From assembly GCF_016859285.1 (NCBI RefSeq), contig NC_053404.1, positions 15,198,105 to 15,262,104 of the forward strand: a stretch of 64,000 bases of DNA, given 5' to 3'. This document shows, piece by piece, positions 46,336 through 60,400 of this stretch; positions within the stretch are counted from its first letter, which is position 1, and the number at the start of each line of letters is the position of its first letter. A program made the translations under genes and the position numbers. This DNA comes from Xiphias gladius. Lineage: Eukaryota; Chordata; Actinopteri; Istiophoriformes; Xiphiidae. Below the pieces are notes generated by a model. The model was not told the DNA's origin. It ran no database searches and worked only from the letters and a program-made list of their open reading frames with translations.

Positions 46336-49300
46336 GTGAGTAATGGTAGCGGCTTTTGTCGATAATACTAAGTTAGCTATGTAGCTAGCTAAACTAGCTA
46401 ACATGCCTAGCTACTGTTAACTGCAAATTGGAACACGGCTGAAGTGACTGTAGGCCACGAACTGGACCTCAGCTATGGGTAGCTAGTTAGCTTTACCCTG
46501 AGCAAACATCAGTAACCACCAATGGTCGACATTCTTGGTCGTATACAGAAATGAATTTAAGCAAGCGGTACTGTTAGCGTGGCAGCTAAGTAATAATAGC
46601 TTAACGTAATTAGCGGCATCTAACAGAGTTTAGATTCTCCAGTACTCGTATTATCCACTATTTTAGCGAATGAATTCAGGGCCAATTCGCGAGCTAACGT
46701 TAACGTTAGCTTCTAATGTTTCAGCCCAAATTCCCGGCTTGTGGTGGTTAGTAGCTGCGTTTGTAAAGATCATTAGCACATGAGCTAACTAGTCAGCTAA
46801 ATGGTGGACAAACGTCTCATACTTGTATGAGTGATGTAGAGTAATTTTAGCGCCGTGTTTGCATATTAACATTACTCTTGCATTGTTGAAACTGCTATAA
46901 TGGCGTTTTAAAGTGAATAATGGATCCATAATGCCAGGTGTTTGTGCACTAATGTAATTTAACCCACAACTTTACTGATAAAAGCTAGCTAGCTAGCTAA
47001 CCTTGAATTAAAGCAAGGCAATCGTTTAGAAAGAACACTCAGTTCCTTGGCTAATGGTGGTGTCTTGTTAACCACTTCAAACTAGTCACTGTTTGTTTTT
47101 ATTTTCTGCCCTTGTCGCTAGGGTTGGGGCTGAACTAACGGTGTGTACAGGAGCGCTAGTATATGACACAGTTTACGTGGTGTTTTTATTCTACATTTGC
47201 TTTGTTGATATTTTTTTTTATTAGCATTGGGTAGTAGTGGCCCTCAGAAGATACTTAGCACATCAGTTATAGTCACAGTCATACGTACAGTTAAATATCT
47301 CATTGTTACCAGAAAGTTTCCCTAAAATGTATATTAGTATAAGTACTAATTGGAACACTTAACCTACATCTTAGTTTACAATACAAACTTTGACATTCCA
47401 TTTCAAAAATGTATAACAATGAGTAAAAAGCACAAAACTTAGTAGAGCATTTATACAGCTTAGTAAGTACAGAAAGGAGGGGTTGCTGTGTTGCCGTTCA
47501 AAGAGATAAAACAACTACACATACTTAGTGTCATAATTAATAGTTGAGATAAATTGCAGCCCAGGGATGAAGGACAATTGTCTGGTACCAGCTGGTTCAT
47601 TTTATCCCTGAGGGTCAGGCTGTACCTTTCAACTGGACAGTGAGCAATCAGTGCATTCCATAGATATTATAACTACAGCGTGACAGGTGAATAGTAAAAT
47701 GGAACTAGTATTAAAAAATTAAATTACGCTTGCTTCCAATATTTATTTACAATATTTGCATCATGAAGTGGCTTTTCTCTTGGTCAAGTTGAATGCAGAA
47801 ACTTGGTACATATGGCATGGACATGTAATGTTTGCCAAATGTATGAGTTTGTAAGTACTGCCTGTCTGCCCCATTAAGCAATCGATTAATTAGCCTGTTA
47901 TGTCCCATTAGGTCTTGAGAGAGCCAGTTTTACACAAAATCTTGGCCAGCTCCTTGACCTCATCTTAAAGCCAGTAATATGTTTTTCTCACGTAAAAAGT
48001 TTTAACATGACACAGCAGGAAACGCACAGGTCTAAAAACTAAAGTGAATTATGTCTGAATTCCATTTAGCTGCTTTGGTCTCAGTGTCCTGGTATTGTGC
48101 ATGCAGGCTCACTGTCACATTATCATGGCTTAAGCTCTCAACATGCTCTCCATGGAAACATGCGTGCCATCTCCTTTGCGGGTGTGCTCACATTGTACAA
48201 CAATTATGGGTACATACTCGCACAAGCCACATTCTGGTCTGTGCAGGAGTTGCCATTGCTCTCTGACACTGTTGTAGGCACTGTGGACAAGATTACAGCA
48301 AGCATACAAGAGAAGAAGACACTAAAAACGCTGCCTGTGGTTGTTTTTTGTTAAAAATTTTACAGTGGCTTTGTTTCGCCATTGTACAGCATATTTGTTG
48401 CTTTCTGCTTGAGTCCTCATTCTTCTCATCTTTATAAATACATTGGTTATCTGATTATCAGTGTGTTTTTCGAACGAGGCATGAGAAAGATCTGTGCCGG
48501 GTCTGCACACTGACTGCAATTATATAATTATCTGAGGTTTGTGGCTATGTGTGCACATGAGAAGCATACAGCGGTTCTTAGTGGGACAGTTAAATAGAAC
48601 ATAATGTTATTAATAACACCTGTGTTTCTCCTAGTATGACAGGTTAAAATGTCTGCTTTGTCTATATATCTATGACCATTTTAAATAGTTCAAACTGTGC
48701 CAAGATCCAAGTGGCCCAACAAACTAAATTCCAGAATTAAATCACAGAATGAGTGCCTCTGCCATCAATTTTGTTGAATTGAATGGAGCAAAGTTCTTAC
48801 TGTCAGACCCATCCTGGATTTAAATAGTTTCCTGCTTATTATATATATACAATTATGTTTTGTGTTACATAAAATACTTTTTAGGTAATATCTGTAGGGT
48901 CATTGTTTTGGTTGATGTGTGACTTTGAGGAAATCAAGCGGTTGTCTGATCTGTTATTTTCTCTCAGCAGCTGTGCTCCCTTTGGTAGAGCCAGTGGTTC
49001 AATTGTTATGTAATGGCAAGATTGGGAAAACTTGTTAAAACTGAGCACACGTGGCACATATGCAGAGGGTTTGTTGTTGATCCATATCAGTTGAGGATTA
49101 AAAGGCAGAAGGTAGTATGCCAGATGCTGTTACAACAAAATCTTGTTGAAGATTAGGTGTAATAAGTAGAAACAGTCAACATTATACACACTTTAGCTTA
49201 TACAAGTATAAATCAGGCCAGTCTTAAATTTAATCTTTAAACAGCTTTTAAATATTTAGCAAATACCTTTTCTATTTGGATTCAGCCATGAGAAAGTTTA

Positions 49301-51380
49301 CTGGTTTCTACTGTGTACCATGTTGTTGGTGAGCACTTGGTTTGTGTACTTCCCGCACAAGTAGTTGATTCAGGTTGGCATAAGGGAAATTTTCTTTTCA
49401 CATTGTGCTCATAAGACAAGACCGATGTCATGTTGCGTATTATTAGCATAGCCCATTGTTCTGGTGGAAATCAGTAAGCAGAACTTCCTTTCTGTTGCAG
49501 ATTATGACTTTGATGAATATGACAAACCCGGTGCTGAGCGGTCACGCAGGAGGAGAGGTGGAGATGATGATCTAGAGAGGTAAATCATCTTATCATGTTC
49601 TCATGTCTACAGGAAGAGTGCTGTCCTGTATGTAATTCACAACCTGCTATGGTAGTCTAAATCAAGATGGGTCCAGTGTAGCATAAAACTACTATCTTCC
49701 TATAAACCAAAACTCACTGTCCTGTGAAAACCATGTATATATGAAACATAAGTCTTTTATAAGCTGAAAAAAGTAGCTATGTTTCCAGCTTAATGACAAT
49801 GTATCAATATATTTATAAGTCAGTAGGTTGAACAGTGTGTTTATCTTAAAATAAATGGTCTCATCTCATAAAGGAGCACTCAATCCTTCAGTTTATCTGA
49901 AAAAATCAAAAACACCAAATTTGGAGATTTAGTTTTCCATGGACAGTGACATCAGCTTTTGTTCTGTATTCTATCTCTAAAGCTGAAGGTATCTCATATT
50001 TTAAGTAACAGCAGTGGTATCAGAAGTCATGATCTTAGTGTGTAAAAAAATAAAATAAAATAAAAAATATCCTTGGGGAAATCAAGCAGACAGTATTGAA
50101 AACTGAAATGTTATTGCAATTTTTCCTGCTGCTTAATACCCTTAAAATATCAAACTCTGTATAGCTTACCAGTTTACCAAAATTTTTTTTACTGATATTA
50201 GAATAGGGAGAGTGACTATCATCTAAGGTAGCTTATAATCATTTGTGAAAAAACATAACACTCTGCACTGTTATCTTACTCTGCAAACCTGTTATTGGTT
50301 GTCTTCTCTCCCTAAAAGTGATTTGGAAGAGGATTTGTTGGAGGAGGATTGGCTCTCTGGTAAAAAGGTAAGATTAAACAAAAACTCTTTGAATCTCACG
50401 TTTTCGTTTACTTTGATTTTTATGCTAGGCACCAAGAAGCAATTTGCTTGTCAGTATGGTTTGTGTGCTCACAAACAGAAAATGGAGAATAACATCCAAA
50501 ACACTGACTGTTAGTGTTGGTAGAACATTTAGAAAATTGAAGTGAGCAGTGGACTTGTAGCAGGTGGCTCCTCCACAGGGGGAACTGTTGATGTGAACCA
50601 GGAGGAAGTACAGTGGACAAAAAAGAACTGTGTTGACCTGCCCAGATTGCCTTCACCACATGGGAATAGAGCATCTTTTGGGGTTGGAGGTGGTCCCCTG
50701 CCCCCGCGCTTTATACACATACACAAACACAACTGAGGAAGAGTAGAATACGATTTTAAAATGGGAAGAAAACATTTCTATATTTTTGTTTCAGAATCCC
50801 TCAGAAGTGTCAGATGAAGAGCTGAATGATGACCTTCTACAAAGTGATGATGAAGATGTTGATATGAGGTAAGCTAATTACATCATTGTTGCATATTCCA
50901 TTTTCTAATGTTTTAAGTTGTAGAGCTAACAAAGTTAAGCTCCAAGTTTTGCATATTTTCCCATCATATTTCATTTCTGTTTTCCGGAAAGTGTAATGTT
51001 TTGTTTGTTTTCAGTGCTCAGGATGTGAGCCTAAATGCCACATACAGCTTGGGCACATCCTATGACCAGCAGGACAACTTGCAGGAAGCAGACTACACAG
51101 ATGACGTGGTGAACCTGGGCGCAGAAGGCTGTGAAGAAGGGGATGTAGAGGAGGAGGAGGGGTACCAGCAAGAGGGGGAAGAGGAGTACACAGAGGAATA
51201 CAGCCAGGATGACAACGCAGAGATGCCTGAAGACCAGATGGATTACACTGGAGAGCTAGCTGAGGGTGAAGATGGCTACCAGGATGAAGTATTAGACATC
51301 CAAATCAATGAGCCCTTAGATGGTGAATTTCAAGTGAGTTCTCACATTTGCCTACTCACATGTAGCCTTCCATTGTGCAC

Positions 51381-51475
<95 letters not shown>

Positions 51476-54400
51476 CTCCTGCTCCTTTTTCTACCTAACT
51501 CTATTGTATTATAGAGATAATGTCAGTTTTCCTGTCTTGGTAAGGGGGCAGTCAGGACTGAATATCTATTCAGGAGAAGGAGATGTAGGTTAGCCTTTTT
51601 GGACATGGGAGGATAAGATTCATTATCACTTCCTACCAGTTAATTTCTCCATCTTGCTGACAAAGTTTGTGTTGACAGCTTGTTTGGTGTGAGGTAATGC
51701 TCTGCTGTCACCTCCAAATCCCTGTGCCATTGTGACCTTGGGCCCTGTATCTTTGGGGGAGTAAGAAGCTGCTTTGTGTTGAGGAAATTTGCTGCCAATC
51801 GACGGAGGTTAATGTGGGGGGCTTTTATCTCGGGCTTTAGACTGGATCTGATAAAGTCTCATGCAGGTGAAAAGATTATTGACCTTCCCGAGGACACCCC
51901 ATACAGTTTTCTAATGATTGATGCGAGTTTCCCTTTCATTCGTTTCCCTTCCCTCTTAGTCCAGACTGAGAGGATCAAAGATAAGACCAGATCCATGTGC
52001 AAATGTCCGTTATGGTCCATTTACCAAGGTGGGATGGTGTTTGGCACCTGACAGAGATATATTAGCTGACTTCCTTTCTTCAAACAAAGATAACATGTTG
52101 ACCTTCCTACTGAAGGTGCACAGCACAAGTGGATGCCTATTTTGGATTTTGGAAAATGTCTGCATGTGTGGATATGTATTTGTATTATGTGTAATAACTG
52201 TTTACAAGGTCACTAAACTGCTTGGCTTTGACATTTTGCTCACTATGGTACTCAATGAGTACTATGTGGAACAGTTTAAAGGATTAGGCTGTTTTGTTCC
52301 CTTGGGGCAGCCTGTCCATCCATTGGGTTTACCAAAAGTGTTTTTTTTTTTTTTTTCTGCATTAATATGTGCTGCTGTTTTTCAGGTTAATGGAGCGCAA
52401 CACCAAACACCATTGTGTGACCTCCAGTCTGACCTTATTTAGCAATGAATTTTTGTTGGGGGGTGTTTCAGTTAGGATGTTTGAATAACTAGCAACTGCT
52501 ATACCACTTATGTAGCCTCTTTTCTATTTGGTTTTCTGGAATGTTTGAACTGAATTCTTGTTATGGAATAGAAAAAAAAGATTTGTCATCTCCCAGAATG
52601 TATGCATCTGAGCCATGTTTTTGGCATGGAGTCGTGAACCTACAGTGCAGCCAATAACAGAGTGATTTGCGAGGAGTCAGTCAATGATATTTTCACCATC
52701 ATTGAAGCGGGGAGGAGTGTTTTTATCTGTGCCCACATTTCTGTATATCATGTCAAACATTTACATATCATTGAATTTCAAATGCTGTCAGGAATAGTAA
52801 TGAAGCCTTGGTCCCACTGTTATGGTAATTTGGGTTTGGAGGGGGGGTTACATGGTGCCTCCCCAAAATCCTCTCCATAACATTTTAATGTTTGCCTTTA
52901 TGCTCTGTAGGCTTTTTGTCTTTGTCTTTAAATTTCTATTTCTCTTTTCATAAATATCAAAGTATATCATCATTAAGCCCACTTTAATTTATTTTAGCCA
53001 TTAAAAAAATGTGTTAAAACCATAAATCCATATTTCAGAAAATCTGCAATGGATGTCAGTTGCACTCAAAATCTTTTCCATATGCTTGTATATACTTGCC
53101 CTACTTCATAACAACATTGCTTGGTAGAAATATATGTGTTTATTTTCAACAGAAACGCACTAAGAGATTGTTTTCGAGCAATCGCTAAAATGCAGTCGAC
53201 CATTGCTGATCCTTATCTGAGCGTTGTGACCACTGTAACTAATCAATACGTGTTATCCATGTGGTCTTTAAAGGATGATGAATATCAAACCTCCTATGAT
53301 GATGAGCCTCTGGATGAACATGGAGTCCAGCAGGAGGAGGCCCAAGAAGAGGAGGAGGTCCAGGGGGAAGAGCAGCAGGAAGAGGAGGAGGAGGACGACA
53401 CTGCAGAGGGCTCTCAGGTCTTTGACACAGAAGAGGTACGCTAAAACCCTCCACACAACACCTTACAGTTTTTGTTGCTATAGATTGATTGCGTTCTTTT
53501 TTCTTTTTTTTTTTCTCCTTCAAAATCGGCTTTCAGAACCCAGCATAGGTGGTGTAGATAGCTAACCACTGATAGCTCAATGTATGAAGATATGAGTCTG
53601 TAGTTATATTATGCATTCAAAGCAGTGTAGTGTCATGTTTAAAAATTAAGTTTTATATACTAATTTGGTAGTTTTTTGGAAAAATTCGCATAGAAGGTTT
53701 GATGATTGACACTCGTTAAATGTTGACTACTGTAACAATTATTTTTATTATCAATTGAACTGCTTTTTCTTGATTAATCGTTTAAACATTTGATCTGTAA
53801 AATCAGTCACAATTTCCTAAAACTAAACTCAAGATGTCCCTTCAAATGTTTTGTTCTGTCTGTCGAAAACCCAAAGATATTTGCTTTAATATCATAAGGT
53901 CAAGATCAAGATCAAGAAAGCCAGTGAATATTCACATTTTATAAGCTGGAACCAGAGAAGTTTTAGCATTTTTGCTTAAAAAATGACTTAAACCATAACT
54001 TGATTATCAAAATTGTGGCAGATTAAATTTCTTTCAGTCAACTAATGGATTAACTAGCTAATTGTTTTAGCTCTAGACAATAGAACAGGAGAAGAAATTT
54101 TATGATGCACTAGGAACCACGAAGTAGTTAAACACAAGCAAGTGAAATGTGTCACCACTAACCTGAATTTGCACACAGTTGTGCTCATAGTAAAACTTTT
54201 CTTTTTAACCTCTGAAAATGTCTTCAGGTTGAAAATGAAGCTGTGGCTGAAGAAGAAACAAAGGAGGAATCAGATGAGGAGGATGAGGAAGATGAAGAGT
54301 CTGGTCGCATACGGTTCAAATCTGAGAGAAAGGATGGCGTTGTTGTGCGGTTGGCTGATGTAGGCAGTAAAAGGAGGAATATCCCTGAAACACTAGGTAG

Positions 54401-57400
54401 ATATAATTCCTGCTGGGCATAAGTTGTTGTTGATTCATTGACAACCAGAGAGAATCCTCACATATTTTAAGATCGTGAATCTGTCCTTTAATCGTTAATA
54501 GGTTTACGTTAATATTTATTTAAACCTGTATTTTATCCCAAGTTCAAGATTTTCCAGACTGTTAATATACAAGTGCTGTTTTCCTTTTCCATATTTCACC
54601 AGAATTGTCAGAGAAGGCAAAGCAAGATCTGAAAGAGTTTGAGGAACAAGAACGGCAGAAGAGACAAAACCGTTACGGAGGCCGAGGGAGAGGAGGAGGA
54701 GGAGGAGGAGGAGGAGGAGGAGGGGGAGGAGGGGGAGGGCGAGGAAGTAGAGGAAGAGGATGCTTCCCAGTCTTTGGAATGGCAGATTTTAGAGGAGGAC
54801 ACAGAGGAAGAATGAATGACCAGAGGCTCCCCTTGATGGGAAACATGGGCATGCAGGTGAAGTACTGTACGGTCATCCACCTGAACAACATTAAAGGGAT
54901 AATCTATTTGGCTGCATAGAGTAATGCATGACTCCACTTGAGGAGTAGCTAACGGGAGCATAAGGGTTTCACTGGATAAGATGATTTGAAATGGTTTGAC
55001 TTTTACCTCATTGAATTCGTCACAGTTACAACAAGGCTTGTTTTCTTTGTACTCGAAATGTGTGTTTTTTTTTTTTTTTTTCTTCCACTGCTGCTCTCTT
55101 TACTGTCTAAGACCTCCAAAGCAGTGGTGGTTTACGCATGAAAAAAGTCAAAACACTGCTTCCCCGTATCAATGTTGATATATGGATTACAGCAAATCAT
55201 TTGGCAGTAGTCCATTTAGACAGTATTATACAAAATTAAATTTGTTCTTTGCCCAGGATTTAGTTTCTCTGATGGGCTTTTATTATTTGATATCACTTCA
55301 TGCATTTAATCCTCTGATTTTCATCACTCATCAGTTCAGACGAGACCTTTTTGAACGTCTAAGTTACTTCAAACATGTAACTTTAATATAAAAAGAACTA
55401 GTGATGATGATCGTCAGTGGGAGGTTGTCGGATTTCGGAACTGAGCCAATACTAGTCGTCATCATCATCACTTCCTGCTAATCATGACATTAGATAGAAA
55501 CAACATTTCCATTTTTATGTTATTTTGATTTCATCACCAAATGGAATTGTGCATTTTACTAAAGCTATATTTTGTAAAATTGTAAGAAACAAAAGTAGTA
55601 TTAATAAAATACCAATATACCATTGCGTTAAAATGATTCCTCTCAAGGCTGCATGACATTTCTCTCCAGCTGCTCATTATTTTAGGTAGTATTTATTCAT
55701 GATAATAGGCTTTAAAAAAAAAAACACTGGAAATTAAAATTTAAAGGCAGATGGATGACATGCCAATACCATGAATTTGCTGAATAATGTAACTGAGCTT
55801 GTACTTTACAACATTCTGTTGTCATGTTTAACCACTTGACTAATTTGGTCACTGGCATGTTTGTTTGTTTGATTCTGTGATTGTTTGGTACTTTAAATAT
55901 ATAGACTGCCCAATTATCAAGGACCCATTTGAAACATCATTCAAGAATATAATTATGGGTCCAAAATGTATCATTTAGTGCATCCCTGGATTAAATATTC
56001 CAATGCTAGCAGGTAGCGCGACTTTTGGCCTTTTCTTCTTCTTAATGAGTGTAGCTCGCTTTAAAAAAATATATATTGTGATCCCACCAAGGTTGCGTTC
56101 AGTTTTATGTCAATTTTATGTAAAATTCTAAAAAACACATACTTTTAATCATTTAGGGAAACTAAATTACTTTAGGATACCATCTTCAGTCTTGCTGGTG
56201 AATTGACTTGTTGCCGTGTCATCATATGGCTGCAAGTACTGATTTGCAATGAGGATCTTCCCAGAAAGAAATGTGTTTTGACAGATTGTTTTGGTTTTCC
56301 CTCCTCTCCGTTTTCTCATCTCTTTCCAATTAGCAGCCATCTTCCCGAATGCCTCCTCCTCATCAGCCTCATCAGCAGCAACTGCAGTCCCAGCAGCACC
56401 ACCCTTCACGTCCAAGAGGACCTCTTCCCTTCCAAGAGCATGGGCGCCCACTGGCCCAGCAGCCCCTTCAGCCCCTCATCCCCCCACACATGGCTCACCG
56501 CTCCCCGCCATTGCGGCCCCAGATGGAGCCACCACCACGAATGATGAGCTCCCCACCACCCCACTTCCCCCAGCATCAACAGCAGCAACCTCCACAGCCC
56601 AAAAATATCCACATTAACCCCCATTTCAGAGGGCCCACGTCATCCTCTGTACAAGGTAAATTAATCCACTATCATTCAAATTCTTTTTTAATTTAACTTC
56701 TGTGACTTCTGTGTTCTGTTTTTCTGGATTCACCACAGCACTATATGATCAGTAGTATTAAACATTTTCAATCTCATTCATAAATAACAATTCTGTTGCC
56801 TATGTATTAGCAAAGTAATTTGTTGCATCAAACCAAACTCTCCTAATTTGTTGCATCAAACCAAACTTTCCTAATTATATCCACAAGTTGTGTCAACAAA
56901 TGACAAGACTGAGTATACACCACGTGATGAACTGTGCAAAGACAGAATTTGAGAGAGTGATATAAGACATAAAATTGTGCTTCTACAAAGAAAAGGGTCA
57001 TATATGTTGTGTAGAACTTATTGGATTCAAAGATGATGTGAGAGAACAGTATTTAAATAGTTGATAATTAGTTTTTTAAATGTAATTTTTATTGCAACGT
57101 TTTCCAGCTCCTTCTAGGCTGCCTTGCTTAACCTGCTGTCACCACGACTCGATTTCGGATAAGCGGCAGAAAAAAGATTGGATGGATGGATGGATGTTTT
57201 CTAGAATGCAGTTAAAGATCCAGAAATTTAGTTTGCTGTGACTCAAATTCATTATTTTGGTCTTCAATATTAAAGCAAAGCAGTTGTTTATAAGCCTTCT
57301 GTTAAAAACATGAGTGTGCCTTTTGTCTTGTGCAAAGTTGATGTGATAGTACCATACCAGTCACAAATGCTTGGTCTGCATGAAGACAAATAAAAATACA

Positions 57401-60400
57401 ATAAATATTTCTATTTAAGAATTTATTTTCCTGAGATTAATAATCTCAGTTCTGAGTATCAAAATCATAATTGTCATTTTATCCAAAATTGTGCTGGCCT
57501 AGTTTATCAGCAAGATCCTCAGTTGAGGTGCATGATGCCTTTTTGCTGGCAGTCGTCCTTACACTGTCCCAAAAGGTGTCTGGATTAGAATGTCATTTTG
57601 TTGTTTGGTTGAATGGCAAGTGAATAGCTCTCTCAGCCAGTAATGGGTTTATCTTTTTTTCTCTCTTTTTTTTTCTTTTTTTTTTTTCTGGCGGCATCAC
57701 CATTTCGTTCCCTGAGATGGGTTTATCTGGCCTGTCTGTCCAGGCCAAGATTGAAATTGTGTTAGCAAAGCCTATGTGTATATGTGAGTGTATCACTGAG
57801 GGCAAGTCCGCATGTGGGGGGGTTTGGGTTTTGCTCCTGGGAGGAAGACCTGTTCTGGAAGATCAGGGATTGCCTCTTGTTATGATTAAGTGCGTGTGTG
57901 GATGTGTTCGTATATATGCCTGTGTTAGTTTATTTATTTATTTAAGTAAGTGTTAGTCCAACTGAATCTTTTCCAGTTGTAGATGTTGACATACAATTAC
58001 GGTAACACTTATTTGGAAGCAGTATGCCAGCATACGAAAATGCAGTTATTCAGTTGTGTTGTGCCAGATGTTGTCAAACAGCAAATGTCTTATTCATTTT
58101 TATTTGTTGAATTTGGCAAATGATTTTCATGTATTTAATATTTCATTGAGATCCCTGATCTGTGCCCAGCTGTGTAAAGATGTGAGTAGCATCTCCTATA
58201 GCATGGAGGTGTCTATTGGTCTCCTCCCTTTCTACTATCACCACTCTCTCTGCATACTGCCCCTCATTTTCATTTCTCTCCCCCTCTCCCTTCCACCCCT
58301 CTTTCTATTGCTCTCTCCCTCTCTCTCATTGCAGTGCCCTTGATGCCTCCTGCTCAGAGCCATCCCAGACCTGCTGTGGGTCCTCAGAGGTTCCCTGTGA
58401 GTAGCAGCTGCTCCTCTCTCTCCCTTTTGCCTCACTTTCTCTCCCTCTCCACACAGTTGGCGTCCCTTTTTTGAGGGTAATATCATTATGGCAATTAAAC
58501 TGTCCTGCCCTGGCCAAAGACTATTAAAGCAAATCTGTAAACACTGATACGGGTCTGGCTGCACAACTGGAAATGCGTGATAGGGGCTTTAGGCAGTAGA
58601 CTTTTGGAGGTCGGGGCTGCAGTGGCGGGACTTAGTTAGCAACTCTTCATGGATGCGCTGGGGCTCAGTCTAGCCAGTTTGGCACATAATGGAATTGTGA
58701 AACCAGGATATATTGCCCGTTAAAATTCACTTTCCACAAGTTTGTGTCCCAGAGGCATGGAGACCTTTTTGAATGGTATTTGAATTAATGGAACATGGTG
58801 GTGGTTTGATGGGGCTTGGCTATGAGCTTGTTGCCGTTTTGCACTTTATATTCCAAAGACTGAATTTCATGTCAGAAGAAAAGGTATCTTAAGTCAGTGA
58901 TTTTCTGTAAGGAAAGGTCCTTTATTTCACTCACAAAGAACCCATCCAAGAGATGACAGGAATGCCTTTAAAGTAATTACTGTATTTAGGGCAATGGTTC
59001 GCCTGCAAGTCAGTGCCTTTAGTTACTCCATCCCTCAAGTTAATGATGCCCAGGCATCAGGTGGCACTGGAACTGACTGGCATCTTCCTGGAAAGTACAT
59101 TTCATATGGATTTACGCAAATTAGCAATTGGAAAATGGCTGCATCCAATTGCATTCCTGTGGATTTCCAACCCTGATGCCAAATGAGCCAGGGTCAATCT
59201 TTTTTTTTTAAATGTATTTTTATTTACCTCTTTTCCAACCTTCAATGTCAGTATCAAGCAGTTTCTATTCCCTGAGGTCTGTGATGGTGCTAGATATTGA
59301 TAGCATGGTAGATGGGAGCTGTTTTGGCTCTTATCAGACAGAAGGTGGGGTTGGAAGGGTATGGGCTGATGAGCAACATAGTGTTGGATTCCCCAGCTGT
59401 CAATTGCATTTAGGCTGCTGTTGCCAAGGACACAATTTGAAATGCAGGTGACATACCAGCCGCCAACATTCCATTTACCAGTGGGCACCTGATTACTCAT
59501 AATTATCATACATTAATATCCCATCAGATTTAATTGTAAAAGACCAGGCGGATGGGGGGTCATAGCCTCTAGTATTACTGCATTAAATTTTTGCTGGTGG
59601 AGACTGGTTTTGAAATATTAATCTCACTGCCAATTAAAGTTATTAGAATATTTAATCCATTTAGAGAATGACATTCAGTTTAACCATGAAATGGAGATGC
59701 CAGCGACTATACTATTTGGAAATATTTTCAGTATGTTCTGTAATTTCTAGTAGTCAATACCTTTTTGGAATTCTTTTGAGAGAATTTGAGAATTAAGTTC
59801 TTCCTTGATGGCAGTTGGTAGCAGTCACAGTCCCTTGACTTTTACTTCTTGTGAATACTGTCATATCCTAAAAACAAAGAATATGCTCTAATGCCAACAG
59901 TCTGTTTTGTTATTGGCTGTAAGAAGTTAACATGAAACCCAGAAACAAACATCTCTTTAAGCTCAGTTCTCTATTCTTTATTAAATGTGACATTTGGCCC
60001 CTCTCTATTATATCTTTCATGGTTATCCCCTCACTGCTAAGAGCTATCCTAGCATCAGTTACATATAGAGCAGCCTGCAGCCTTTTTATCAAGGATTAGA
60101 AGTGAGAGGATGAGCTGTGTTATTTTAGAGGTATTATATGGACACCGGAGTCCTCATTGTGTAGACCTGCCTGTCTGACCTTTTGGAACAGTATGGTTGC
60201 GCTCCCATTGTGATCCCCTGTCTTTGTAAGCCCCTTTGATTAACTTTCTGTTAAGCAAGTTTTTGGGACTCTGGCCTTCTAGCTTCCTAACACCTCTCTT
60301 CTCTAAATACCGCCACACAGCAGTTGAATAAAGATGGATTAAGCCTTGATAGCATCTTAAGTAATTTACAATAGGCTTGGAGGAGGCAGGCAGCCCATTT

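Noticed and set aside
53121..53273. Upstream part of the open frame entering rbm33 exon 6
   Set aside because: It precedes the acceptor at 53273; the conserved family sequence starts at the DDEYQ codons.
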